The notes under the pieces are model-generated. The model did no database searches. It saw nothing but the letters and a program-made list of their open reading frames with translations, and was not told where the DNA came from. From Astropecten irregularis (lineage: Eukaryota; Echinodermata; Asteroidea; Paxillosida; Astropectinidae), in NCBI GenBank assembly GCA_963971285.1, contig OZ020247.1:12606614-12670613 (forward strand): a stretch of 64,000 nucleotides of DNA, in the 5' to 3' direction. Each line of letters opens with the position of its first letter. The first letter of the stretch is position 1. Position numbers and translations under genes: made by a program. Below, in pieces: positions 23,401 through 33,167 of this stretch.

Positions 23401-26400
23401 TACTGGTACGCATTGATGTCGTTCTTTTGCAAACATCCATCATTTTGTTTGTACAGCGTTTTTTATATAGCCGGGTGATTTATATAAATTGACGCAATTA
23501 TAGCTATATTTAGATGTTTTTCTTTCAAAATTTGTTGTTTTGACATTAAACTTTGATTTCAACAATCAATCTTTACGACATTAATGAAAACAGAGTGGGA
23601 ATTAAAAATAGTTCCTTTCATAAATAGAAAATGTTAAGAAAGAAAAAAAAAGCAGTATTTCAATTGGATTCTTTTAGGTGGAAAAATGTTTACGGGGCGA
23701 GCATTGTTTAACTTTGTTAGGCATTTAAAATGAGAAAGCAAAGGAAAGAGAAAGGAACAGTATGCGGGTATACAACGTGACACAGGCTCGGTAAACATAC
23801 TGATATTGTATAGCTTACAGGCACTAGCATCAGTGTATACATGAGGCGCCAACATGGCGTACCACGACAAAAACCAATCTTTTTCCCTCTACCTCGTCAG
23901 TCATATACGGTATAACCCTCCCCTTTTTTACCCCTTAATCTCCCCGCCCACCAAATCAAGACAGGAAAAAACAAAAAACCCTTACTGTGAATTCACACAC
24001 ACACTTGCTACGGTCACAGTACTTTCCGCTCATTGTGAGCTATATAACTGTGTTGATTCATATCTGTTTGGCTTTTATTTCTCCAAAGTTAATAATTTTA
24101 ATCATCAACTTTTTTTAACAGATGAGCAGAGTGCTTACTACTCTGCTGGTGCCATGGAGAGATGGAAGTACAGCTAGACCTGAATTTGTACTTGATGAAC
24201 TTGCTGGGAGGCTAGACTTGTATCAGTCCGATCGGCGTCCGATTCCCATGTTAGATAACGGACTTGAGGATCAGCGAAATCAGTCGTGAGATGATGTTTT
24301 CTTATGGTTGTGCAGGCAAGTTGCCATGACATTACATTTTTAGGCACTTCATGAAAATATTTTCATTTAAAAAAGACTTCCTTTGTTTAAAGGTATAATT
24401 GGTAAAGGTCAGAAAATAGCACTCACACTTTGTCTAATCCAGCATGTACATGAAATAATAAACCTGTGAAAATTTGAGCTCAATCAGACATGTGAGTCTC
24501 GAGAAACTAGCAAAAAAATTACTCAATCTTTCTTATAAAACATAAAGAAAGTTTTTGACCTTACCCCGAGATCAAAACTGTTTTTGGTCTTTGTTTGACT
24601 AATTTCTGGATAAATACACCATTTCAGGAGGAAATATTTTACGGTAAGTTTCCTCCAGCACCATCTTCATATCCTGAAAATGTTATACATAAATCTGTGA
24701 ATATTTCTGTTTGGGTATGTAACCAATCCTGTACTATACTTTTAACTTTACCAAATTTACCTTTATAGGTAAATGATATTAAAAAAATGTACCATTTGCG
24801 AAACCAATGTGAAAATTCAAATGGCCTGTCATATCCCTACTCTCAGGAATTGAAGGTCCACAATTATTCAAATTTTTGTTTTGGTTATTCGTTTAGCAAA
24901 TTCCTAAATGATATAAGATTTTCTGTTGTTTGAAGGTGATATCGCCATTCCTGAGCAAACATATCAAGGACGATACAGTAACAGTTATCTGTGAAATTTT
25001 CAGTCCCATACAGTGCCCATTTCTTTTTAGAAAACAGTGAAAAATTTCCACAGTATTTCTTAAGTCTTTTCAGCATTCAAAACCTTTCATTCATGTAAAT
25101 CTTGAATTGTGTGAGGTCAAAGGTTTTTCCAAAAAGGAGTTAAATTAATATGAAATTTGGTTCCTTTTACTTCGGAAGGTGAACCTTGGGTTACACTTAA
25201 AAAGGTAAACATTGTTTTTGGTCATTGGTTTTACTCCTTTCTGGATGAATACAGCATTTCAGGCAGAAAAATGTTAAATGTTTGTTTCTACCATCACTAT
25301 CATTATACCCTGTAAGTGATAGGTAAATCTGTGAAGATTTCTGTATGCTACCAAAGTATGATAGACCTTTAAATATTAGCAAACATGTAAATGTCCTAGT
25401 GCTAGTATAATAGCAAAGAATTCCCTGACGTCATTAAACGTATCCGGAAACTGCCGCCTTTAAATGCAGGTTAGTAATTGAGCATGCTTGCATTAATGTT
25501 TTACCAGAACAATAGTTCTAAATTTAATTTTTAATAGTGGCAGAGATATAAGAATTTCAGTGCACTGCACTGTGTTATATTTTTAGACAATGCAGGTTAT
25601 TTTTGTAATCATCAAATAATCACAAGGTAAACTGACTGGATTAAAGGTAATATCATACTTTGGTTTTTATCAAAGAAATACAGATTCATGGGCAAAAATA
25701 TCAAGGAAGATACAGTAACAGTCATCTGTGAAAATTTCAGTCCCATACGATGCCCACTTTTGAGAAAACAGTGAAAAACAGCCACAGTATTTCTTAAGTC
25801 TTTTCTCTTTTATTTTTGATCTTTTAAAAGATCAAAAAGATTTCCGGTCGTTGTTTGACTCATTTCTGGATAGATACACAATGTCTGGTGGAAACATTTT
25901 AACGGTATGTTTAACCACCACCATCTTCATAGTTCATACCCTTTAAGTTATACGTAAATCTGTGAACATTTCTGTTTTGGTTTCTTGGCCAAAGTATGAT
26001 ACTACCTTAAATCAAGAAATTTTAGAAAAATTTACTGGAGCGAGGATAATTTTTGGTTCTTGTTCAGTTTATGTAATAAAAGAGTTTGGTGTTTTGTTCT
26101 CAAGGCGAGAAAGGGATATGCATATTACCACCCTCTTTTTCAATTCGGTCCCCGCCCTTTTTTTATTCCGCCCATACGCAAGGTGTGATCTTCTTTCATA
26201 GTGAGAAGACTTGGTAAAGTCTAATTTCTATCTGAACCTACCTTGTTTGCTTATTGGCTAGTTTGTGTGCACAAAGCTTTCTGTATGGATAGAGATGTAG
26301 TTTCATATCAGCACTAATGCTGGAGTCAAAGGAATGGTGGTATGTACCATTCACACAGAGGGGTGTTACTGCACGCTTTGAGGGTTTCAGTTGGTTCAAG

Positions 26401-29400
26401 TCAAACAATTGATTTTCAAATTCAATGAACCGTTTCTTTATACCTTCAAAATATTGGGATATATACATTTCACAAAAGTAAGTGAAAAAGAATATAAGAA
26501 AAAAATGTCAGCAAAGTCGAAGGATAATTCCTGCCGAAATTCAGTTTCAGGTAATGTGTCATGATTTTCCCGCCTTTTATGCCAGCGCCATTGTGAATTA
26601 TTCTTAATCCCGAAACTTTTAAGGATTTTGTATCACATTTTCAAAACATGCTAGAATAAATTAACATCAGGCCTAAGAGGAACACTTTTTACATTTTGAA
26701 AAAAAATTTGGTTTACATGAGCTTAAGTTCTTTGTACTTTTTACCAAAATGTCTAATTTAGATTTTTTTTTTTAAGGAAATTACACTTGCAAATACTGTA
26801 TGAAATTGTTTATACCATTGTGAATGAAATATCTTCCCTGTTTATAATAAATACATCCAAAAAATGATTTAGTTAGTCGGCAAATGTCTTTGATTATTAA
26901 TTCCTAAGAATTTCCAACCGCAATTTAACTATAAACATAATCAAAGTCAAAGTATTAAGCATGTATCTGAAAATTATAAGCCGTTTTTAATGAGGTAGTA
27001 TCATACTTTGGTAGGAAACCACAACAGAAATGTTCACAGATTTACCTATAACTTACAGGGTATTAAGATGGTGCTGATAGAAACACACCGTTAAACATTT
27101 TCCGACTGAAATGCCGTATTTATCCAGAAATTAATAAAAGTAATGATCGAAAATATTTTTTGACCTTTAAAAGATCAAAGATGACGGTGAAAAGTTCAAA
27201 GAAATTCCGTGGGCGTTTTTCACTGTTTTCTCAAAAAGTCGGCATCGTATGGGACTGGGCATTTCAAAGATGACTGTTACTGTATATCTTCCTTGATATT
27301 TTTGCACATGAATCTGCATTTCTTTGACAAAAACCAAAGTGAGAATGGAAACGTGACTGAGCTTTATGAGCTGTAAGTTGAAAGTACGACTAATTAATGA
27401 AAAGGTTGTCCCTTGGTAAACATCGGCTTGTCTTTGATGGCCTCACCATATTGCGGGCCCAGCTATACAATGTTTGCTCTGAAACAGATGGCATTTCCTT
27501 TCCTTGTGTAAAACCGTCTTTTTAGCTTAATATAATCATTCCCAGTTCATTTTGCGGAAATCGATAAATGCTTCAATTAATAATTTTGGTGTTTGAAATC
27601 GAAGTGTAATTATTTCCTATAGGGCCTAATGTCTAACATTTTCCGTGATTGTGTTCCAAATGATACCAATTTAATTGACTAACCATCCAAGGTAGGATTG
27701 GTTTGGCTGTCATTTTTTTCTTTCTGTGACAAACTTCCTCGTTTGTGTTGCTTTTACGTTTTCTTTCCAGAAAGGATGATTTTATTAATTAGACCCCGAA
27801 CTATATATACACATCGTGTCGGAGTATAGAGCGTCCTCCAATTTCTGTTATTTTGTGAAAATATTTCATATCCTGAACGTTATGCATAAATCTAAATTGA
27901 TATCGAAAAGGTTAAATTTAAGTTAATCACTTGGCGACGGAATGGTCTTAATAACATTTTAATTTTTCTTTTGTTCTGAAACGAAGGTAATAAGGCATTA
28001 TTGAAAGTGCGTTATTTTTTTCTCGTTTGCGGCATGCAGTTTTCATGGACTAAGTGTTCTTTGAGCAAAACCACAATAAGTCACATTTTTTTGCAGTCTT
28101 ATATAGACGGATTTCTGATAAATTCGAATGAAAATCGTGAATTTTCTATAATCATGGCCCTCTTATTGGCGTCCGTGCTTGGGATGCAGTATGATGTTAC
28201 GCCTGACCATACGGTAAAGACTTGTTCGTCAAGCCGCGGTGGGCTTACCTTCATTATGAGTGGGGCGATCCAGTTTACACAGTACACCCATAGCCTCCAA
28301 TTCCCCGCGCTCTCCCCAAAATGGCCTGGCTGGGCAAAGTCCAAAGCCTTCCATATTATCCAGAAAGGGCAACGAGAAAAAAAAACATCCAAGATAGATC
28401 TCATTTCTGATGGTATATATAATGGAACACGGTGAAGCAAAATGGCCGGCCGTAACATCGTAAGATTCCTGGAGGGTGCCATCGTGCCGATCCTCCCCGG
28501 TGATTCAGCGCGTATCGCCCGCTTAGGTTCGTCTGTACTATTCGGTCTTGACTCGGTCGTTCAAATGATGAACGAACGGCACGCCAACATAATGTGTTGA
28601 AGCGGTTTGAGGGTGTTAAACCATTTATACCTTGATCCCTCCACTACTGAAAAAAATACAGATAGGGCTCTAACCGGCCCCTAAAGATAAAGTTATAAAC
28701 TTTAGCAAATGATCTACCAGATTCACTGGCCCAGTCTGCAATTAAGTCATAACTTCGAGTTGATCATTTATTCCTGACCATCATAAGCCTAGTTATGAAA
28801 TAACCAGACTTTTGGCTGGGTCTAGCAAACTTCTTACCAATCAGCTACCAGGAGGAAATCAATGAAAACGGATCGCCTGGATAACGGTGGCTCTGGGGCT
28901 CCTTTGGGTTATTATGGGCGAACAAGTGGCGACATGAAAACCCACTTTTTTCATGATTTTGATTTTACTGATGACGTCAATATTTCGGTCTCAATCACAT
29001 GAAACCGTTTAGGAAATGCTTTTTGTTTTTACTATTTAATTTGAAACTATCACGCTACTGCAAATCGTGCCTGCATCTCTTTTTTTTTTTTTTTATTGTT
29101 AGCAAGATAGGAGAGAGGGGAAAAAATCTTTTTCGAAAGCCATTTCTTGTTCTTAAACTATGCAGGTATTTATAAATTCCTGTGTTGACTTTTCACTGAT
29201 GACTGGTAACACTTTTTACACCACTGGTCTCTCTTTTATTAGTGACAATATAGATTTCGAAGCAAAATTAAGCAAAATTATAATATAATTTAAGACGAAT
29301 CTTCGTAAGTTCTGTTTCCATCGTAAAGACAAATTACTTTTTACCGCCATTCTCATATGAATTAGAATATTCCTGGGCGCTTTAAATTCGTTCTGTTTTC

Positions 29401-31690
29401 GGCGGGTTTCTTTCTTCTTCTTTTATGACATTCATTCAATTCATGCAGTTTTTAAAGGTAATAATACTTTGTTTTTTGTCAAAGAAATGAAGATTCATGG
29501 GCAAAAATATCACGAAAGATACAGTGACAGTCATCTGTGAAATTCCCAGTCCCACACGGTGCCAACGTTTCGAGAAAATAGTGAAAAACTCCCACGGAAT
29601 TTTCTTTATAATTTTCACCGTTATTTCTTATTTTTTAAAGGTCAAACTATTTTCTGTCGTTGCAAGTTTACTAATTTCTTGATAAATACAGCATTTCAGG
29701 CGGAACAATTTTAACGGTTTGTTTTTACCATCACCATCTTATACCCTGTTAGTTACAGGTAAATCTGTAAACCTTTCTGTTTTGGTTTCCTACCAAAGCA
29801 TAATACTACATGTACCTCTTAAATTAAGGATCATATCACAAACCAAACCAGAGAATTTGTCATCAAATTTTGGTAAATTACGTTCTCGAGAAAACGACAT
29901 GTTCTGCAACGTTTCGTAGCATACGGGATTAGAGTCGCTTAAATTTCGATTTGCCACAATCAAAATTTACTATTTTAAAATGCATTTTATTTCTAAATGA
30001 CAGTATTTAAGAAGGAAATATTTCACGCAGATGTTAGTTTTTACTACATGCACTCTATGAGATATTAGATGGATATTTCAAAATTATGTTTTTGATCCGT
30101 CTTGCTTAAACCTCCATCATGCAGCAAGAATAAACATGTACAAATTGTATTTTGGCGATCAGGTATTACAAAATAATATCGAATGAAATAACGAATAAAA
30201 TAGAATTTAAAACAATCTATTTTAATGCGAAGAGTTTGGTTCAAAGAAATGAACTGAATTTGTTTTTATGGAACTTGCGTATTGTCTTTCCAACTTTCTG
30301 ACAAAGTTGAAGATTTTGACTGATCTTCTGATCGACAAACGTTATGACTCTTTTCATATATATTTTGCCGCACGTTTGATTTTTAAATTGTTTTTAAGCT
30401 GTATTACAATTTTCGCACGTTTCGTCTGATAATTGTTCAGTGGTATTTAAAAGTCTATTAATTGTTTTTCAAACAAGTGACACAGATACAAAAAAGGCTT
30501 TTATTCACTGGCTGAAAATGTCAGAGAACAATCAATTTCAGAAAACCTGGGTTTGTTCTAAAAGAAAATTAACTGATCGAATTTCTCAATGTTTCACTTT
30601 GAAAAAAAAATCGGCGGTTGTGAACTGTAATTAAAAACAAAATCCACAAAAAAAGATTCCTAATAAAATAAAAGTACATCCGGAATGCTCATCTTCACCA
30701 TGGATACCAATGACGCAATTCCGAACGCATAACATCGAAATAAAACAGAAAACATCTACATAAACTTGGCTATTTTGATAACAAAAAAATGCCAGAACTA
30801 TTAACTGTATCTACACGGGTACCTGTAGAAAATGTGGTGTTATTTAGTTTGCGGGTAGAAGTATTTAATTGAGAGGGTCAAGTTGGGGTACTTAATAACT
30901 TTTACAGTATAAATTCTGCGGGTTTTCATTCCTAACAGAAGTTTGAATGGTATGGTAATTATATAGGGGCCTAGCAAGAGATTGAAATGGACACATTAAT
31001 TTGATGTTATTCAAAACTTTAACGGAAATTAATATTTAATGTTTTGGAACTTCATTAAGAAGTGATGTAATATACTTTTGGGCTATTTGAGAGTTTTACG
31101 TCACATGAGGAAGTTGGTGTCATAATTATTAACTTTGTTGCTCAAAGTTCTTTGCGCCGTCTTGGTTTTTCTGCTTGAATGGGGGAAAAAATATGAATGG
31201 AAGAGTGATGGGGTTACCTTAGTAACTCATCCTTGAGCGACATGGGCCGAGATGGATCGATGGTTGTATCGTAGGTATGCTCACTTCCTTCAAACTCGTC
31301 CCCGCTCATCAGTGTACCGTTCTCGTCTCCTTGTCCGTGTTCGTCTTCGCTCATGTCCTCCCCGCTCCCATCTCGACCTCCCCCGTCATCATCATCATCT
31401 TCTTCTTCCTCTTCTTCCTCCTCGTCCGTCCTTCGTTGTTCGCGTGATATGCCGATGGCGTTGCGAATCACCGGGGATGCGTTTGTCGCGTTGACCGTCA
31501 TCGCCGCGTTCATGATGATGTTGTCCCCGCTACCCTGACCGTGGCACGGCCGCGATCCTGCGCCGTCCCCGTGACGATTTTCCACTGTGTAAGCCAGAGA
31601 TATCTCCCGCATCAAGTCCGATTTCTCCAACCCCGAGTGAACAAGAGCTAGCACAAGCTGCCGTTGCAGCTCTGTAACGCCGCTGGACAT
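12038..31690 (-). CDS. HNF1: HNF1 homeobox transcription factor (POU-homeodomain), complete coding model
   Basis: Eight exons (31218-31690, 23123-23322, 22010-22190, 17344-17510, 15365-15591, 14200-14446, 13188-13478, 12038-12345) join in frame to about 697 codons with consistent phases. Residues 1-32 are the dimerisation helix region ([20 protein letters not shown]). An acidic E/D run lies near residues 88-103. Residues about 159-224 are the POU-specific domain ([20 protein letters not shown]). Residues 244-328 are the atypical homeodomain, with the longer loop between helices 2 and 3 and recognition helix [14 protein letters not shown] (W314, N317). The C-terminal half is Q/S/T/P-rich with polyglutamine. 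The family binds GTTAAT-type palindromes as a dimer and controls liver, kidney, pancreas and gut genes in vertebrates; the role here is inferred. It is the single-copy counterpart of vertebrate HNF1A/HNF1B, convergent with CUSTOS and divergent from SPPL3. The last exon is the least certain part. Confidence 0.93.
12395..12800. repeat. GGCCAAGGCC-rich repeat in HNF1 intron 7
   Basis: Repeated words GAGGCCAAGGCCGAG and inverted CGGCCTCGGCC flank a central unique part. The same words occur at 4738-4810. Confidence 0.55.
13188..13478 (-). CDS. HNF1: HNF1 exon 7 (polyglutamine)
   Basis: Acceptor after a T8 tract, TTGTGTAG|CT at 13478; donor CAAG|GTATGT at 13188/13187. Encodes [18 protein letters not shown], then runs of 5, 9 and about 16 Gln separated by Gly and His (residues about 543-574). 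291 nt, phase 1. Confidence 0.87.
13250..13350 (-). repeat. CAG/CAA repeat coding polyglutamine
   Basis: TTG/CTG-mixed triplets on the + strand read as CAA/CAG on the HNF1 coding strand. Interruptions by CAT and GGA codons break the run into three Gln blocks. Confidence 0.9.
14200..14446 (-). CDS. HNF1: HNF1 exon 6 (Gln-rich)
   Basis: Acceptor ATCCCAG|GTAACAATG at 14446; donor ACAG|GTTAGT at 14200/14199. Encodes [14 protein letters not shown], then a QHQQHQ/polyQ tract (about 11 Q) and [13 protein letters not shown]. 247 nt, phase 1. Confidence 0.87.
14602..14934. repeat. 21-bp minisatellite in HNF1 intron 5
   Basis: About 16 units of CTTGTTGCC(A/C)CTGGTCATTG plus one base. The first units are diverged and the later ones nearly identical. 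Because 21 is a multiple of 3, several frames stay open on both strands; the minus strand reads heptads such as QGNDQWQ. It lies between exons 5 and 6, and the flanks do not give an in-frame exon. Confidence 0.9.
15365..15591 (-). CDS. HNF1: HNF1 exon 5
   Basis: Acceptor after a T12 tract, CTCCAAG|GC at 15591; the GC completes Gly to read [20 protein letters not shown]. Donor ATG|GTAAGT at 15365/15364. 227 nt, phase 0. Ser/Thr/Gln-rich transactivation region. Confidence 0.88.
15722..15793 (-). ncRNA. tRNA-like element with Pol III boxes (tRNA pseudogene or SINE head)
   Basis: On the minus strand the 7-bp acceptor stem GGCTGGA/TCCAGTC pairs fully. The D-arm GCTCAGTTGGTAGAGC is perfect and contains an A-box. 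The T-arm contains GGTTGGAACCC, a slightly altered B-box. A TTTTT run (15719-15715) follows 2 nt downstream. The anticodon loop has C instead of T at position 33 and the stem has one mismatch, which argues against a working tRNA. The upstream leader matches the 109-bp array at 6188-7311. Confidence 0.6.
16141..16305. repeat. ~75-bp minisatellite, left block
   Basis: Units of TTAAACTAGTTATCTGTTGG, CAGTCCAGTGAGGATTGGAT and AGGTTTAAAGCTACTAACTT. It continues at 17097 after a LINE insertion. Confidence 0.8.
16306..17096 (-). mobile_element. 5'-truncated non-LTR retrotransposon (CR1/L2-like), 3' end of the RT ORF
   Basis: The minus-strand frame 17078-16407 (223 residues) is the conserved C-terminal part of a LINE reverse transcriptase ORF. 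It carries [57 protein letters not shown] and [10 protein letters not shown]. It is followed by the typical tail: GTAAAGCGTTGTG, CGCTATATAAATGCC and an ATT-repeat end (16306-16316). The reverse transcriptase core and endonuclease are missing, so the copy is dead. It inserted into the minisatellite, and TCTGTT flanks both sides. Confidence 0.88.
17097..17326. repeat. ~75-bp minisatellite, right block
   Basis: Three more units of the array split by the LINE. The last unit ends less than 20 nt from the HNF1 exon 4 donor. Confidence 0.85.
17344..17510 (-). CDS. HNF1: HNF1 exon 4 (homeodomain recognition helix)
   Basis: Acceptor CACCACAG|G at 17510; donor CCAG|GTAAAG at 17344/17343. Encodes [10 protein letters not shown], then [19 protein letters not shown], nearly identical to vertebrate HNF1. 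167 nt, phase 1. A minisatellite ends within about 20 nt of this donor. Confidence 0.95.
17641..17870. mobile_element. MITE family B, left end missing
   Basis: CTTATAAAACATAAAGAATG, ACCCCGAGATCAAAACTG and the right end TACTGTACCTTTAA are those of family B. Confidence 0.7.
18340..18703. mobile_element. MITE family A copy
   Basis: Starts TTAAAGGTAATATCATAC and ends CAAAGTATGATACTACCTTT. Internal landmarks are AGATTCATGGGCAAAAA and GATAAATACACCATTTCAGG. Confidence 0.8.
18704..19057. mobile_element. MITE family B copy, inverted, abutting family A
   Basis: Starts GAAGGTTGATTGGTAAC and ends CCAATCATGTATTATACCTT followed by TAA. It directly abuts the A copy at 18340-18703. Confidence 0.75.
19500..19787. 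mobile_element. MITE family A, right end truncated
   Basis: Starts TTAAAGTTACTATCATACTT. The arm CACAGATGACTG ends abruptly in TTTACCTTTAA. Confidence 0.7.
20020..20360. mobile_element. MITE family B, inverted
   Basis: Begins TTAAAGGGTATGTACAACAT. The far end TGAGTGCTGTTCTGTCACCT lacks the last part of the terminal repeat. Confidence 0.7.
20438..20486. repeat. TTG/CTG triplet microsatellite (intronic)
   Basis: About 16 TTG/CTG triplets inside HNF1 intron 3; not part of an exon model. Confidence 0.85.
21288..21540. mobile_element. Family M repeat, partial copy
   Basis: Matches 50090-50565 through TACTGGATCTTTTCAGTT, GCGCCAATTACAT and TTGCTCTAGAACCGTGCCTG. The left end is missing; it starts at a C16 run. 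Confidence 0.65.
21770..21962. mobile_element. Family E repeat, diverged copy
   Basis: In the opposite orientation to 35810-36051: TTTTGGCTGCGGTTC, ACCACAACCTATATTTTCAG and GGAGCCTGAGCCGGAGCC are shared. Confidence 0.65.
22010..22190 (-). CDS. HNF1: HNF1 exon 3 (homeodomain N-terminal part)
   Basis: Acceptor GACGACAG|AA at 22190; the AA completes a Gln codon to give QFTHPEKS, close to human QFTHAGQG. Encodes [20 protein letters not shown] (helices 1 and 2). Donor GC|GTGAGT at 22010/22009. 181 nt, phase 2, splitting the homeodomain inside the HNF1-specific loop as in vertebrates. Confidence 0.95.
22249..22622. repeat. GTTT / GTTTGCATCTT low-complexity array
   Basis: Alternating TTTGTTTTGTTTGTTT and GCATCTTGTTT modules for about 370 bp, starting about 58 nt upstream of the HNF1 exon 3 acceptor. 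It produces long but meaningless open frames on both strands. Confidence 0.92.
22623..22738. repeat. Dispersed repeat copy 1 (GGATCTT type)
   Basis: AACTGCTGCAAATTGCTCA, AATGACCTGAA and GATCCTAGCAGGATCTTT are shared with 32598-32703. The last word recurs diverged near 59705. Confidence 0.6.
22745..23075. repeat. TTGGG pentanucleotide array, G-quadruplex-prone
   Basis: About 60 units of GGGTT with GGGCT and GGGAT variants on the + strand, ending about 47 nt past the HNF1 exon 2 donor. Runs of three G every two bases can fold into G-quadruplexes on the non-coding strand of HNF1. Confidence 0.93.
23123..23322 (-). CDS. HNF1: HNF1 exon 2 (POU-specific domain)
   Basis: Acceptor GATGCAG|G at 23322; donor C|GTGAGT at 23123/23122. 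Encodes [20 protein letters not shown] and the rest of the POU-specific domain to [11 protein letters not shown]. The exon is 200 nt, the same length as I recall for human HNF1A exon 2, and ends in phase 1. Confidence 0.95.
24387..24745. mobile_element. MITE family B copy
   Basis: Starts TTAAAGGTATAATTGGTAAA and ends CCAATCCTGTACTATACTTT followed by TAA. Confidence 0.75.
24930..25373. mobile_element. MITE family A with a ~120-bp internal insertion
   Basis: The left arm runs to CAGTATTTCTTAAGTCTTTT (about 25075). It resumes near 25205 with ATTGTTTTTGGTCATTGG and ends CAAAGTATGATAGACCTTTA. The intervening 25080-25200 is foreign to the family. Confidence 0.65.
25641..26010. mobile_element. MITE family A, full-length
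   Basis: TTAA, then AGGTAATATCATACTTTGGT at the left and CCAAAGTATGATACTACCTT at the right, ending TTAA (right end one T short). 370 bp. Confidence 0.85.
26992..27345. mobile_element. MITE family A, inverted
   Basis: Begins GAGGTAGTATCATACTTTGG and ends TTTGACAAAAACCAAAGTGA. The central GACCTTTAAAAGATC palindrome is present. Confidence 0.75.
28160..28600 (+). other. GC-richer island with a 52-codon open frame
   Basis: A stretch inside HNF1 intron 1 visibly richer in G, C and CpG than its surroundings. It contains ATG at 28442 to TGA at 28600 (52 codons, beginning [20 protein letters not shown]) with third-position choice that looks gene-like. I recognise no homologue. It could be an unannotated small exon, a regulatory element or an old repeat. 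Confidence 0.3.
29452..29821. mobile_element. MITE family A, full-length
   Basis: TTAAAGGTAATAATACTTTG at the left and ACTACATGTACCTCTTAA at the right. 370 bp with TTAA ends. Confidence 0.8.
31218..31690 (-). CDS. HNF1: HNF1 exon 1 (dimerisation domain)
   Basis: ATG at 31690-31688, in an A-rich context with A at -3. Encodes [20 protein letters not shown], matching the HNF1 dimerisation domain, then a Gly/Asn-rich linker and an acidic E/D run. Donor AAG|GTAACC at 31218/31217. 473 nt, phase 2. Confidence 0.92.
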
Positions 31691-33167
31691 TTTTTTTATT
31701 CCTTAAAAAAAAAACTCACCTCCAAAATATAGTAATTTCGAATTTGAAAATTTAACTTTCAGCGGGATACATCGTGCGAGTTGCTAAACATTGTTTTGAA
31801 CAAGCAGCGTGTGTCGGTGAGGTTCTTGGCGGTGAAATCCTTTGTAGCAGGCCGTATAGTGTGACGTCTCATTTACACCTGTTCAGAGCGCCGATGCCCC
31901 GGACAAATACTGCCCTTCACTTAATGCACACAACCCATGTATACGTTTATTTCTAGTCTCTCTCTTTGCCCTGTTTGTTTTGTGGTACCATTATTGGAGG
32001 GGTCGTTGCTAAAGTCCAACCCCTGAACTCCATCCAAAGACACGCCCATCTATTGCATAATTCATAGAATTATTTGCATAGAACTGATAAACCTTTTTCT
32101 GATAGGTATGGTAATTAAGTACGCGGTTTCGACTGATCGTGTTTGAAGCACTGATTATTATTAAGAGGGTTTAGAGGTAATACTTTGTTTAATGATTTGC
32201 TAAAGTTTACCGTAACTTAAACGACCGGAGGGGAAAATGACATCCCTCTTGGGTGAATGGATTGGTTGGTGCGTCAGAATGTCGTCATAAACTTAGAAAG
32301 TTGTAGATTTGTAACAGATTGATCATTGACATCATGTGCTACTTCTGTTCTGATACAAACACGTTTCATAATAGATAATCTTTTAAATTGCTGGACTTTC
32401 TTTGCCAGAATAGCACACTTTATAGTTTCGAAATAATATTGTAGGAAATGTATACCACAGCTGGTTTATGGTATTTTAATCACATTTGTTTCAGAAATCC
32501 AACTGGTCTTTCAAGTATGAAAGAGCCATTTGTTAGGCCTAAGTCGAGTTTTTAGGCATAAACTTGCATAACGTTTTTTAAAATATATAAGTAATTAACT
32601 GCTGCAAACTGCTCATCAGCCAAAACTAATGACCTGAAATGTGTAAAAACAATTTGCTTGGAGTTAGGAGGGCCTGGCGCGTTTCGATCCTAGCAGGATC
32701 TTTACGCGTCGGCCTATACTTTTAGTTTTCAACTATAGTGTTTTCGAAGGTGTATTTTTACCCGTGAATGCAATTTACAAGACTAAACGCCCCATTTCAA
32801 CCACGACACGCCCCCCGTTACTCCCAAGTGTCCCTTGCAAAAAAAGAAAGGAGAAAATATGCACAAAAACACCCTAGTATAATTAGGACTTTGCACTGAA
32901 ACTTTGGTACAGCTCTGTTCAGTTTCTTGCATGCGGCTTTTTATAGAATACTATACATATACATGTACATACGAATTATAATAATCTATCTTTCACGCCC
33001 CTGTGATATATTATAGACCACGCCCCTTGATATACACCCGAGTGTCCCTTATAAACAAAAACAAAATCCACAAGAAAACTAAACAGTGTGGCTCGGAATG
33101 TTTTAAAAATGATGAATTTGTAAGAATTTTTTAATTATGATTATTATCTTCTGACGAAGACGACGAT
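31691..33167. other. Region upstream of HNF1 start; promoter probably here
   Basis: Non-coding DNA 5' of the HNF1 ATG. I see no clear TATA box in a convincing place. Repeat material starts at 32598 (copy 2 of the GGATCTT-type repeat). Confidence 0.4.
32598..32703. repeat. Dispersed repeat copy 2 (GGATCTT type)
   Basis: Copy of the repeat at 22623-22738: AACTGCTGCAAACTGCTCAT, CTTGGAGTTAGGAGGGCCTG and GATCCTAGCAGGATCTTT. Confidence 0.6.

Larger units (their letters stand above)
23323..31217 (-). other. HNF1 intron 1
   Basis: A 7.9-kb intron between the dimerisation and POU-specific exons. It holds five family A or B MITEs (separate entries), a GC-richer block at 28160-28600 and AT-rich DNA with no further exon that I recognise. 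Confidence 0.8.

Noticed and set aside
28001-28482. Overlapping 144- and 127-codon frames on opposite strands
   Set aside because: No homology recognised for either; kept only as part of the GC-rich island observation.
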